From Trichomonas vaginalis G3 (lineage: Eukaryota > Parabasalia > Trichomonadida > Trichomonadidae): 64,000 nt of DNA. Within the stretch, counting starts at the first letter, position 1. The number at the start of each line of letters is the position of its first letter. A program made the translations under genes and the position numbers. The DNA is taken from assembly GCF_026262505.1 (NCBI RefSeq), contig NC_067206.1, positions 27,419,896 to 27,483,895 of the forward strand. Direction: 5' to 3'. A model generated the notes under the pieces. The model saw nothing but the letters and a program-made list of their open reading frames with translations. It ran no database searches and had not been told where the DNA came from. Below are positions 1 through 10,080 of the stretch, piece by piece.

Positions 1-447
1 TTGTAATTTTGATATGCATAATTTCAATGCATCTGAAACGGAAGCAACATTTGTGACTCGATCTAAGAAAAAGACAATAGGTTTGGTGCTACCTGCCTTT
101 ACTATAAGATCATGTCCTTTGATTGGACTTGCTCCATTTTTCTCGGGATAATGATGATAATCAGATTGATTCTTATTTTTCTTTGCTCCACTATGCTTAT
201 CTCCTATTGCTGAATCATCTGTTGTGGAAATTAAATCTTTTTGTAAATCATTCTGGATTAATGGAGCAGGAGCATTAACAGATGCTGAACCTTCATTTGA
301 ATGCAAAATAGGTGAACCAGGATCCAAGTTGGGGACTGTTTTCTTTAAATTAGATTTCTTTGGGTTTGAACTCATTGAGCTGGTTTGAACCTTAGGGGTC
401 TTGGACATACTTTTATTAGATTTGCCTTTCTTTTGTTGTGCTAACAT
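1..447 (-). CDS. Hypothetical protein, N-terminal part; runs off the window
   Basis: An open frame of 149 codons begins at an ATG whose first base is 447 and is still open at the left edge, so only the N-terminus is visible. The first 110 or so residues are rich in Lys, Ser, Asn and Pro (start MLAQQKKGKSNKSMSK) and look disordered. After them comes a more ordered stretch around KPIVFFLDRVTNVASVSDAL, which could be the start of a folded domain. I do not recognise the family. The codon use looks like the host genes further right and not like the virus-like elements. The upstream DNA (447-523) carries TCATC-like initiator matches but none is decisive. Confidence 0.6.
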   Translation of the reverse strand, partial: MLAQQKKGKSNKSMSKTPKVQTSSMSSNPKKSNLKKTVPNLDPGSPILHSNEGSASVNAPAPLIQNDLQKDLISTTDDSAIGDKHSGAKKNKNQSDYHHYPEKNGASPIKGHDLIVKAGSTKPIVFFLDRVTNVASVSDALKLCISKLQ

Positions 448-3072
448 TAGTTGATGGTAATTAGCTGTTTAGTTTTCTGAGATGATGGTTTGAATTGATA
501 GCGGCTTGCTGAAGCACTGTTTCATATTAAGTTCTGTCAAAATGTAAGCTATTGAATTTTTTGAGAGGGAAATAATCATCGAGGAAGTAAAAAGTGACGC
601 TTTAGGAAATATTATTAGAAATATGATAATAAATATATTTGGAAAAAATATGTTTTTTCAAAAATTGAAATGTTCATAGAATATTTTGAAATATGTAGGG
701 AATTGAATTCGGTAATATATGATAAACAGGATTTTTAAATTTCAAGGAAAAATAGCTTTTGTGAATACTTTTGAGAACTCTTCTCAAAGATCATGATTCA
801 AATATATTAAGGAGCCAAAATATTAGAGATGAGTTCACAATCAAAATTTTCTCACTTTTCTTCCAAATTGACATCCTTACTCACCACTTTCAAGTTTTTC
901 ATACATATATCCTACCCATTCATTTGGAATACGAGGTCTCGAGTTTTCGTTCATTTTTTTTACTTTACAAAACTGTTTATTTTTCAGAATTTTTAAATTT
1001 GAAAAAATCCATTCTATATCTGATAAATAATATATTATTTTTCAATCAAAATATTTTGATTATCATCTCAAAAGTGTTCTCAAAACCTAGTTTTTCTTAT
1101 TTTGGATAATCTTAATAGTTATATTATTATAAACTAATTGAACACCATATGTTTTTGTATACTTTTACAAAAAAATTGATAGATTTGTGATACTTTCCCC
1201 GACGATAGAATTGAATAGCTTACATTTTGACAGAACTTAATATGGAACAGAAGCTTGATTCATATATTTAAAATCAACACTTGTTTACTAGATCATTTAA
1301 TATAATATCCTAAAACATGTGCAAATACTTATTGAAAGATGTTGTAATAAGTTCGTCTGTTTAGATTTTTTTTGAGTCATCGTCTTGTTTTCAGAAAAGC
1401 TATTCGAAATTTAAATCTGTAAAAAAGAAAACTATTAGTTAAATAACAAGAGTTGAAGATGGAAAATTTAAAAATTGAAAAGTTTTCTATAATTTCAAAG
1501 GTAACTAAACTCCTTTCGCCGATCCGATTTGCTCCATATTTAAAATATAGCTTGCATATGTAGAAGAAAAGCTAATTTTGAAGTACGCCCGAAATCCACC
1601 AACAGGATTTCGAGCTACTAAAAAGGTACTTTTAAATGTGATTTTTTTTATAAAAAATTAAATTTATTTTAAGATCAGACTAAAAACTAATTTTATGGAA
1701 AATCTATATCGACAAATTTATTACTTATTGGGTATATAGATTTTTTGATTATGGCGATTATGTCTGATATGCTTCCAATAAGCCAAAACACATTTCATAC
1801 TGATTTCTATAAAAGGTATCTTTATTATAGAAGTGTAAGCTATATCTGTTTGTTTTTTTATTATAACAAATTCAAAATTCTCTTATAAGGACTAGATGAA
1901 ATCTGTATTATTAAATCGTTAGCTAAATGAAGGTTCAAATAGAAAGTAAATATCAATTTATATGATACTGAAACCAAATAGTTCTTTTAATAAAAGATAA
2001 CACGCTGAAAATTATTGAGTATTTGCAAATCTCAAAAATCTATTGGTGAATTTGGCTCAACTTTTAAAATTATAACATCCATATCAAATCATAAAAGCAG
2101 ACAAAAATTAAAGCCAAACCTATCGGCCAATTTTTTTTGATATTTTGATTTTTGAGGTATACTTTTAAAAGTGGATTTAAAGCACTTATGAAAAAACATT
2201 AACTTCTGTCGTTATGATTATTGATTTAGACAATAATGATTTTAATCTTTGATTATCAAAATACTAAAGTCATCTTTTTAACATTTGCTTGGTAGCATTA
2301 ACTCAAGTCTAAAGTACTATTTTATGTGGCACTCTTAGAATTTTTGTATTCATTGTACACGCTGAAATAGTACCATTAAAGTTATGGCGGACTTTCAAAA
2401 AATAGTTTGGTCACCTTTATAATTTCAACAATTGAAAGCATAATATTACGATACAAGTAATTTCACAAATCATTACGGATTTCCCTGTGGTATTCATAAA
2501 TAAATAGTATAGATTTCTTTGAATTTTAGAATAGAATTGACAATAGATGTAAAATGAGATAATTAGACTCATAAGCTATTACTTTCCTGAAGATGTAAAT
2601 GTTTTCCTACTAGTTTATTTCGATTAATATTTTATTTCTCGGAAACATCGTTGACTTTTTAATGTATAATCCTAATCAGTTAATTCTATTTGGGAGCTGT
2701 TTAAACTATTCTGTTGATGTCTATTCATCAAGCAAACGTTACTTACCTCTCTTGATTTTCGAATATTTACAAAGTGAACCTCTCTCCTAAGGGCAAGGTG
2801 GCTCTTATCCTTAAACATTTTTGGGAATGTTCATTATATATTTTGATTGATCCTGAGAGATATTAGAAATATACTTCAAATTCTTTTGGGGATTAATATT
2901 TCATTAAAAAATGGGGCCCCAAAAAATTTGAATTGATGGGTATTCTAGAATACACAAGATGAGATGCTAAAAACCAAGTGGGACACCCTGTATGTTAAGC
3001 AAAGATTTGTTCTAAAACTTCAGTTGGAATAAAACAAATATTTACAAAACAAAAAAGGAATAAAGTTGATAC
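448..3072. other. Intergenic, AT-rich; one inverted-repeat element, no gene seen
   Basis: About 2.6 kb with no convincing gene. The one long open frame (771-1109) is poor in charged residues, has no recognisable motif and lies inside an inverted-repeat element, so I do not call it. Apart from that element the stretch is low-complexity A/T sequence. Confidence 0.6.
523..1244. repeat. MITE-like element with 31-bp perfect terminal inverted repeats
   Basis: Bases 523-553 and 1214-1244 are perfect inverted copies of each other over 31 bp (outer end CATATTAAGTTCTGTC). Weaker inverted similarity continues for about 14 bases outward on both sides, so the true ends may lie near 509 and 1258. The interior of about 660 bp is AT-rich and codes for nothing convincing. 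The size and layout fit a non-autonomous DNA transposon. I see no clear target-site duplication. Confidence 0.5.
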
Positions 3073-4554
3073 TTATTGTTCAAAAGAATTAATGAAAACT
3101 AATAAATTAGAGGCTGCAGAAGCTATTTTTTCATTATCAGAGACTGACAACTCATCAATATCATCAAGAATTCCAAGATCAGTCAAATAATTCATGAATT
3201 CGTTAAATTCATTACTTGAATTACTAGATTCAGCGTGGATTTGGATATCAATTACATATAAGACATCTAAAATCGTTTCATTATCATTTGAAAGGAATTC
3301 TGCACAATAATTAATGAAATTATTTTCAATTAAGTGATTTCTCACTTTTTCTGACGTTAATCTAAATGATAAAGCAAGGAATTTCATTGCTTGTATTCTG
3401 CACACCGTAACAGAATCCGCAAGAAACGTTAACATCTCATCAACAAAGTCTTCAAATTCAGGGCCATTCAAAAGCATCGGAAATTCACGAACTAGTGAGT
3501 TAATCCATATTAAAGTTCTTTCGGCAATGTTGTTCAAATCTTCAGACATTATTTCGTCTTCATCATTCATGAAATTTTTAATTGTTTGCCAATGCAAGGA
3601 ATTAACGAATGCATCATTAATCCGAACGCCTTCTTTTGCATTGCATTCAAAGAGAAAACTGATTAAAGAGTCCTTCTCCAAGTATGCTCCGTGAGTACAA
3701 TTTATTATCATTTGATTTAAGTCAATTTCTTCTATAAAGTACCGAGCGAAATCATCACTTATATTAAAATAAACTAATGCTAAATCCAAAACAATTTCGT
3801 AATAGTTTGCGTATTCAATTGATAATTTTTGGTCCAAAAAGTGAAGAATACCAAACATAGATTCACATTCCTCAATTTTTAACTCGAATATAAACTTTGA
3901 CCGCAAAAATATTCGTAATAAATCAATAATTTCATTCATGAAAGCAGGTGTACATTGTTTCTCAGTAAAATAGTATTGGATATATCGAATACATCTTCCA
4001 ATGTACTCTTCTCTGTCTACCTCATTTGCGAAATCTTGACTTTTTGTTAACAAACAACGGAATAAATTAATAACATCTTTTTTTTGAAATGAATCAATTT
4101 GGTTCCCCTCATTTTCATCAATCTGAGGTATCGTAGTTGATATCTTAAATAATAATAGCATAAAATCTGTATCATAAAATATTTCTGGAATTTCTTCTGC
4201 GTAAATGATCCAATTATATATGGATTGAATCGAATTAATGACAACAGTTTTAGAACTAGCAGTAAATACGATTTCCAATAATATTTGCGGTAATTTCATT
4301 TCTAATAATGTGGAAAATTCATCTTCATGCCCATTTTGAATAACACGTCGCAATTCCATTAACGCATATAATTGAGTTTCTGGAGGATAACCCTTAAAAT
4401 TATCAAATAACTCTTTAATCATATCTGGACCCGGCAAAATTGGTTTAAATAGTACATCAACATCATCAATATCATCATTACTTTCTTCTTCTGTCTGAAA
4501 AATTTTGGATTTATCAATGACTTTTGACTCCTTCTCTTTGTAATCAATATCCAT
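3073..4554 (-). CDS. Armadillo-like helical repeat protein, 493 aa
   Basis: The product starts MDIDYKEKESKVIDKSK. A longer open frame reaches upstream but has no ATG, so I place the start at 4554. The first 45 residues are acidic and Ser/Asp-rich. The rest is a run of amphipathic helices in the rhythm of ARM/HEAT repeats (for example ELFDNFKGYPPETQLYALME and VTVCRIQAMKFLALSFRL). There is no signal peptide, membrane segment or catalytic motif. Parabasalid genomes carry many large helical-repeat scaffold proteins of this sort, loosely like importin-alpha or SIMPL-type ARM proteins. A scaffold role in the cytosol or nucleus is inference; the partner is unknown. The next gene is divergent, about 0.8 kb away. 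Confidence 0.65.
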   Translation of the reverse strand: MDIDYKEKESKVIDKSKIFQTEEESNDDIDDVDVLFKPILPGPDMIKELFDNFKGYPPETQLYALMELRRVIQNGHEDEFSTLLEMKLPQILLEIVFTASSKTVVINSIQSIYNWIIYAEEIPEIFYDTDFMLLLFKISTTIPQIDENEGNQIDSFQKKDVINLFRCLLTKSQDFANEVDREEYIGRCIRYIQYYFTEKQCTPAFMNEIIDLLRIFLRSKFIFELKIEECESMFGILHFLDQKLSIEYANYYEIVLDLALVYFNISDDFARYFIEEIDLNQMIINCTHGAYLEKDSLISFLFECNAKEGVRINDAFVNSLHWQTIKNFMNDEDEIMSEDLNNIAERTLIWINSLVREFPMLLNGPEFEDFVDEMLTFLADSVTVCRIQAMKFLALSFRLTSEKVRNHLIENNFINYCAEFLSNDNETILDVLYVIDIQIHAESSNSSNEFNEFMNYLTDLGILDDIDELSVSDNEKIASAASNLLVFINSFEQ

Positions 4555-5328
4555 ATTTTTTTGACACGTAAAGAAGATTGTGGCAAATAGTAAGATTAGA
4601 AGAATTATACTTATCAAATTAAATGATGTAAATAAATATACATTGAAATTTATGCGATATTTACATATGATTTGAGCAATTAGATTTTAGATTTGATTAA
4701 AATCTTCTTCTTTTTCTTTATAAATTACAGGAATTCAGCAGAGTGCGGGACAAATTTGCCAACTGTCACTTTTTCAATAACCTTAAATTACGCTTTTCTA
4801 ATTTTTTTAAAAATAACCTTAAATTATATTTGAAGAAATTATGTCTATGATATATGTTTTATGCTAGAATCTTGAAGTTTTCATGCACTACACAAGAGCT
4901 CCAAGGTTCCAAGAGTATCGCTCCGCTCCATTAATTTTTTTTAAAAAAGTGCCGTGTGGCAAATTTGTCCTGTTCCCGAATTCAGCACAAAACAGTATGA
5001 CTCTATCATGTGCAATAAAGTGATCCACCGCACGCAATCTAATAATGATGAAATAAGAAGAGGACTGATAAAAATAAAACGTGATACGATATGTAAACAA
5101 ATAAAAATGTTGTTAATTATTTTAAATGATAGAACTTAGATATTTATTTTTCACTAAATGTTCACTTTTCTTTGAAAAAATCATTGAAAATAATTTCAAA
5201 AATCTTCATAAAATTATTAGTGAATCTAAATCACCTAATAATGTATATTTAAATTCCAAAATATCCCCACAAAATAGATTTTAGGACGATCAGAGCTCGA
5301 AAATTTGAGACTCAATTGAAACAGTCGG
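4555..5328. other. Divergent intergenic region, no gene
   Basis: This spacer separates two divergent genes. Two short overlapping open frames on opposite strands (around 4890-5140) have no supporting features and cover one arm of an inverted repeat, so they are not called. Confidence 0.5.
4748..4970. repeat. Small inverted-repeat element, about 220 bp
   Basis: The arms at 4748-4774 and 4944-4970 match as inverted copies in 23 of 27 positions, sharing GGACAAATTTGCCA and CACTTTTT. The arms face outward around 170 bp of AT-rich DNA. It could be a MITE. The arm contains the string TGTCACTTTTT, which recurs upstream of the bromodomain gene and at the ends of a putative transposon near 30.7 kb. 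Confidence 0.35.
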
Positions 5329-5333
5329 TCATT
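5329..5333 (+). promoter_or_regulatory. Initiator (Inr), TCATT
   Basis: TCATT matches the trichomonad initiator consensus TCA+1Y(T/A). Transcription starting at the A (5331) would give a 7-nt leader before the ATG at 5338, typical of the very short trichomonad 5' UTRs. Confidence 0.6.
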
Positions 5334-5337
5334 GCAC

Positions 5338-5616
5338 ATGCTCTTTGCGTTGTTAGTTGCATTACTTGGTTTTGCAAATTCAATTTCAAATGAAGCAGCA
5401 GAACAACCTAATCAGGCTTTCAATCAACAGAAGTTAAGAATTGATTCTGGTTTATTCGCCAAAGCAAGAAGCGCCCTTGGCAAGACATCAAAAAAGTATG
5501 CTGGTGCTGCAGCTGGTGTTACATTAGGCTTTTTCGTTATTCTTATTATTATCTATTGCATTTTCTGCAGACCAAAGAAGCAAACAGAACAACTTGCTCC
5601 ACTTAACGAAGCCTAA
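5338..5616 (+). CDS. Small type I membrane protein with signal peptide, 92 aa
   Basis: The product starts MLFALLVALLGFANSIS, a clear cleavable signal peptide with a likely cut after residue 15 or so. A Gln/Asn/Lys-rich outer segment of about 40 residues follows, then a single membrane span (GVTLGFFVILIIIYCIFC, about residues 59-76) and a short cytosolic tail, RPKKQTEQLAPLNEA. The basic residues right after the span support an outside-in topology. The initiator 7 nt upstream of the ATG makes this a credible expressed gene despite its size. Short single-span proteins of this plan are common in trichomonads and often lie at the surface or in the secretory pathway. I do not recognise a family. 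Confidence 0.7.
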   Translation: MLFALLVALLGFANSISNEAAEQPNQAFNQQKLRIDSGLFAKARSALGKTSKKYAGAAAGVTLGFFVILIIIYCIFCRPKKQTEQLAPLNEA

Positions 5617-6735
5617 AATGTAAATAATTAACTCAGAAATAATAATTACGAAGTTTTCTAAAAAATATCTCTATTACATATTATATCTTTACTCGTACAT
5701 ATTTTTTATTTTTTTATACTCCAATACTTCTAAGCCTTCTTTTCTAGATGCGCTTTTTGGGTTTGAAACTAATATGAATCAAAATATATTCATTATTTGT
5801 GTCTCACTAATATTTACCGAATAATCATTGAAGTAATATCTGAAAATTATAGTGTGACATTGATTTCTATTAAAATAAATCAGATATATTCTAAAATCTG
5901 AATATTGACGTGAAACTTATGTATTAAAGTTAGTAAAAGTATATAACACCACATATACTTTGATATTTGATCAATGCAATAGTGCAATTCAAAGTAAAAA
6001 TATATGTTTCGGCATTTTTGAAGAATTTGATCTTTGTCGAATAATATTTAATGACAATCTTGCTTCACAACCAAAAATAATCGCTAAGTAAATAAGAAGC
6101 AATGATAGAAAATATTTAAAATTTTGGATAAAATTTATTGTGTTGATATTAACCATAAACGAAGGATAGCTATATTGAATTGCATTCATATAATAGGATG
6201 CCAACAAGATAAACAACGAAAAATGGTGATATCCTTGAGGATTAAAAATTTGTGATTTCGTTTTCCGATTAATGAATTAAATTATTAGTTGTGAAGGCTA
6301 AAGAAGTTGCTTAATATTATATCTATATATTCCTTTCGCGAACGAATAAAACATTGATATTACAAATCTCATTTATGAACTGAAAACCAGACAATTCTCC
6401 ATTTTGATTTACAATTCTCAAATTTTCAGAATGATTTTTACCCAACAATGAAGTTAAATTGATTTGCAGAATTTAAATTAGAACAGAAATCATAGCTTTA
6501 TGTCGGTCGTTTTTGGTTCGCTCATTGAAATAAAAACCCAGAAAAAAATTGCATAGATACATTAATTGCCAACTAGTAATCATAATATATTTTTTCCAGT
6601 CCAAAATCCAAATTAATTTTTCGAATGGATTTTTCTTTTCAATTGTACTCTTGTTTCATGATTGTATCTTAAAATTCGATCAGAAATGAATAAACATTTT
6701 CTTTCTCAATTCCATTTTTTACTTTTTTTTTATCG
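5617..6735. other. Intergenic, AT-rich, nothing recognised
   Basis: About 1.1 kb. One short hydrophobic open frame on the minus strand (5989-6216) has no supporting feature. No repeats, RNA genes or strong promoter match were seen. A pyrimidine-rich tract lies directly before the phosphatase gene. Confidence 0.5.
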
Positions 6736-9120
6736 ATGAGTTCGAAGGCCATCTTCAACCCATCGAATAGCTTCGTTTTATCTGATCTCCCAAATGATAT
6801 TACTGAATCTAAAGTTATGGACATCTATGGAGACAGTAAACCAAAACTAGTGAAGCTGCTTTATCTCACACCACAAATTTTCACGAACAGAGCAGTTCTT
6901 GTCCATGAAAATATGGATAAAGCTAATGATTTTTCAGCGCGATATCTAGGACCACATACTGCAGGAACAGATTACACATTATATTATTCAATTCAACCCT
7001 TTAATTATTCCGATGATCCTCCTCCAGGTGAAATTCCCACCAGACAACAGATTGATGATGATGGAGCCAATCAAAGTCCATTTCTCCCTGGAAATTGCAT
7101 CAAAGATTGGTTGAAGTTAGAGTCGATTCCAAATTTGCCTAAAGTTACCAAGTTCATGTGGTTACGCTTTAATCGTATTGTACGTCTCGATAAAGCATTT
7201 GAACGTGTAACAAACTTGAACTTAAAAGGCAACGAATTAGAGGAAATAGCTCCAGGAATCACTTTTCCAGTGATGAGAGTTTGCAACTTATCACTCAACA
7301 AACTCAAGCACTTTACTAATTTTCAAACTTTTTGCCCTAAGATTGAAGATTTAAATCTATCTTACAATCAACTCATAGACATCGATCCATCAATTGCCGA
7401 CGCAACTACCTTAGAAAATCTTGACCTTTCGCATAATCAAATCGAAGAATTACCGAAATTACCTCCATCATTAACAAAACTCTTTGCGCACTTCAACAAA
7501 ATTACCAAATGCGATACATCTGTTATACCTAAATTCGAAGAAGTAACCATTTGGGACAATCTTTTGACCGAAATTCCAGAATATTTGCGGGGCCATGTAG
7601 GAAATTGCACAATTGCCCATAACAGACTGACTTCTTTTGATGCTTCCTGGACAATATACGGAATTACGATGCTGGATATTAGCTCAATGGAACTTGAATC
7701 GATTAATGGAGATATATTTAAACTTCCTAAGCTGAATCAGCTCATTTTGTTCAATAACAAGCTTAAGTCATTACCTCAAGAACTTACATACAATACTAGC
7801 TTACTTTTCCTTGACATATCTCAAAATCCATTCGATCCAGAAGAAATTCCACAGATTCCGTTCCAATTACAGTACTTCCGCTGCAATTTCTGTGGCATTG
7901 AAGAGCTTTCCGATATCATTCCTAATCCAAACTGTCTTCAATCTCTTCATGCTATTGGAAATGAGCTTTACAACCTTCCTGTCTTACCAGAAATCACCGA
8001 ATTAATCGTAGCAAAGAACAACCTCATGGATCTTCCTCTCATTAACGCCAACGTTCTCGTTCCAGTCACAATAGACGCATCTCACAACCAAATCTCATCA
8101 ATTATTCCATACGCATCACCATTTATTACTCTCGACCTTTCATACAACAACCTTACCTCTATTCCTCCCTCACTTTTCCAGTTTAAATCCCATATTAAAT
8201 TAACAGGAAACCAGATATCTCAAGTCTTCAACAAAGACTCAATTGGCTCTCTCACGGGCCTCGATATTTTCCGTACGAATTCCAGCTTCGAAGGCTCTAC
8301 GACCCCAATTTCGATATTCGAACTTGTAACTCGGCTCGAAAACGATTCACAAGTGGCCAACGACACCAAACATCTTTTCTTCAGCGGCGAAAACATCGGT
8401 TACTCGGAAATGATTGGCCGTAGACCTAACATGGAAGATGCAATTGTAATAAGAGAGAACTTCAGAGAGAAATTGCACATTGCGGCTGTTTTCGATGGAC
8501 ACAGTGGGCATTCCGTAGCACGTTCTTGCGCTGCATCCCTCCCAGATCTCCTTAGAAACGACGAAACAATTAATTCTGATGCAATTAAAAAGCATTTGGA
8601 CCACATAAACCACGTATTACTTAGTAGTAATGACCTCGCCGGTTCAACAATGCAGTTCGCAATAATAGATATGAATAACAACCACTTGACAATAATGCAA
8701 CTCGGTGATTCTCGTTCTGTAGTTTACAAAAATGACGGGCGTGTCACTTTTTACACTCAAGAGATGCGACCAGAGCGTCGCAGCGAGTTAGCCAGGCTCA
8801 GGGAAGACAGGATCCGTCTTAAACGTCTAAGAACAGGCGGAATGCTCGCATGTTCAACGAGTATTGGCGATTTCCAAGTGAAAGGAATTTCTCATGAGCC
8901 GGAAGTCATCGAGATGGACATAAGTGATGATGACAGATGGATTGTGATCGCATGCGACGGTCTTTGGGATGATGTAAACAACGAAAGCGCTGCAAAGATT
9001 TTGTTGGATTCAGAGTCACCTCACGTTGCTGCGACATTGTTGAGAGATTTGGCTTTCCAGAGAGGAAGTGAGGACAATATATCTGTGATTGTTGTTGATT
9101 TGGACCTTCTTAGGAACTAA
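6736..9120 (+). CDS. Leucine-rich-repeat protein fused to PP2C phosphatase, 794 aa
   Basis: Residues 1 to about 75 have an RRM-like look (FVLSDLPNDITESKVMDIYG, then RAVLVHEN), but that match is weak. From about 120 to 510 there are leucine-rich repeats with the LxxLxLxxNxL pattern (for example LENLDLSHNQIEELPKLPPS). The C-terminal 250 residues are a PP2C/PPM phosphatase with its metal-binding motifs: PNMEDA near 566, FDGHSGH near 587, GDSR near 657, ACDGLWDD near 740 and EDNISVIVV near 780. The metal-binding aspartates are present, so the enzyme should be an active Mg/Mn-dependent Ser/Thr phosphatase. The LRR-PP2C plan recalls PHLPP and the fungal adenylate cyclase, where LRRs select targets; there is no cyclase domain here. 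The substrate is unknown. Confidence 0.85.
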   Translation: MSSKAIFNPSNSFVLSDLPNDITESKVMDIYGDSKPKLVKLLYLTPQIFTNRAVLVHENMDKANDFSARYLGPHTAGTDYTLYYSIQPFNYSDDPPPGEIPTRQQIDDDGANQSPFLPGNCIKDWLKLESIPNLPKVTKFMWLRFNRIVRLDKAFERVTNLNLKGNELEEIAPGITFPVMRVCNLSLNKLKHFTNFQTFCPKIEDLNLSYNQLIDIDPSIADATTLENLDLSHNQIEELPKLPPSLTKLFAHFNKITKCDTSVIPKFEEVTIWDNLLTEIPEYLRGHVGNCTIAHNRLTSFDASWTIYGITMLDISSMELESINGDIFKLPKLNQLILFNNKLKSLPQELTYNTSLLFLDISQNPFDPEEIPQIPFQLQYFRCNFCGIEELSDIIPNPNCLQSLHAIGNELYNLPVLPEITELIVAKNNLMDLPLINANVLVPVTIDASHNQISSIIPYASPFITLDLSYNNLTSIPPSLFQFKSHIKLTGNQISQVFNKDSIGSLTGLDIFRTNSSFEGSTTPISIFELVTRLENDSQVANDTKHLFFSGENIGYSEMIGRRPNMEDAIVIRENFREKLHIAAVFDGHSGHSVARSCAASLPDLLRNDETINSDAIKKHLDHINHVLLSSNDLAGSTMQFAIIDMNNNHLTIMQLGDSRSVVYKNDGRVTFYTQEMRPERRSELARLREDRIRLKRLRTGGMLACSTSIGDFQVKGISHEPEVIEMDISDDDRWIVIACDGLWDDVNNESAAKILLDSESPHVAATLLRDLAFQRGSEDNISVIVVDLDLLRN

Positions 9121-9797
9121 TTGTAATATAATTTTTGTTTTATGATTTTTTTTTATTTTTTTTTGTTTTAATTTATATCACAGATTTGTTCACGAATACT
9201 TATTTTTGTTTTCGAGATAGTATTCTTTGTGAACGATTCATTTTAGTCTTATAAAATAGTTCTTTTTTCTTACAAAAAAATATCATTTTTAAAATCACTT
9301 TTCTGACACACTCAATTTTTTTTGACAAATTTGGAAATGTGAAGTCATTTTTTTATTTAGTTATATCAATATATCTTAAGAGTAAATACAATGATAAGCT
9401 CTTTAAACATATCAATCCTCTCAATGAATATGAATACAAGTTCTCATCAAATGTCAGAAATTGAGACATCGTTTTCTTCAATACTTGAGTGGATTCTTGA
9501 AAAATTAAATCTTCAAAAAGGTTACGCCTACCTCAAAATAGAATTAGTTATTTTTTATAAATATAATGCTTATAAATTAGATATTTTAGTTTTTTTACAG
9601 GAAGATCTTTATACAACAGATGCTTTTCAAAAATATCTTCTTTGATAGAAATTTGACGTAACATCGATCATTTTTGATTCAAAATTAGACATAAAGTGTC
9701 AAAAAATTTGTGTTGATATGAGATGTTAACGATCCAATTTCAGACATATTTTCAAATAGGGATTAAATGCCTCATGTCAGGTCTATATTTATATTTA
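9121..9797. other. Intergenic up to the left end of element A
   Basis: About 0.7 kb of T-rich DNA after the phosphatase stop codon. An open frame of 84 codons (9391-9645) has no recognisable feature and is not called. Confidence 0.45.
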
Positions 9798-9862
9798 AGA
9801 AAAAAAAAAAAAGGTAGTGGGGCCTCCAGGCACTTCGTGCCCTCTAGCCCTGAAGATGTTTA
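9798..9862 (+). repeat. Left TIR of element A
   Basis: It begins AG, then an A-run, then GGTAGTGGGG. It contains a nested hairpin GGCAC-TTC-GTGCC and ends near GAAGATGTTTA. The AG start fits Polinton-type termini. Matches the right TIR inverted, and the left end of element C. Confidence 0.8.
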
Positions 9863-10080
9863 GTATAACTTTGTCCGGACAAGTAAGGGTCTATCGTCGC
9901 TACAGGAAAAGTTACGGGCGTTCCAAGGAAGTATACTTTGAGAAGCCTTTTCTCCATTTTAAAACAAGATAGGACGGTTATTTTACAAAACTGACAACAC
10001 TTTGACCGAGTAGTTTTTTGTGCTGAACAAAAAGTGTCATATAAACATCTGTCAAAAACCGCTTTTTAACTTCACTTAAA

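Noticed and set aside
771-1109. 112-codon open frame
   Set aside because: It lies inside a MITE-like element, has no motif and has a composition expected of AT-rich non-coding DNA.
2980-3000. GGGACACCCTGTA string resembling ends of some DNA transposons
   Set aside because: No second copy in inverted orientation nearby and no coding remains.
4555-4617. N-terminal hydrophobic extension of the armadillo-like protein
   Set aside because: The extension starts at TTG, not ATG; in a eukaryotic nuclear gene the ATG at 4554 is the reasonable start.
4888-5139. Two overlapping short open frames on opposite strands
   Set aside because: They cover one arm of an inverted repeat and have no promoter or domain support.
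9391-9645. 84-codon open frame next to element A
   Set aside because: No motif and no similarity that I can see to the transposase on the other flank.
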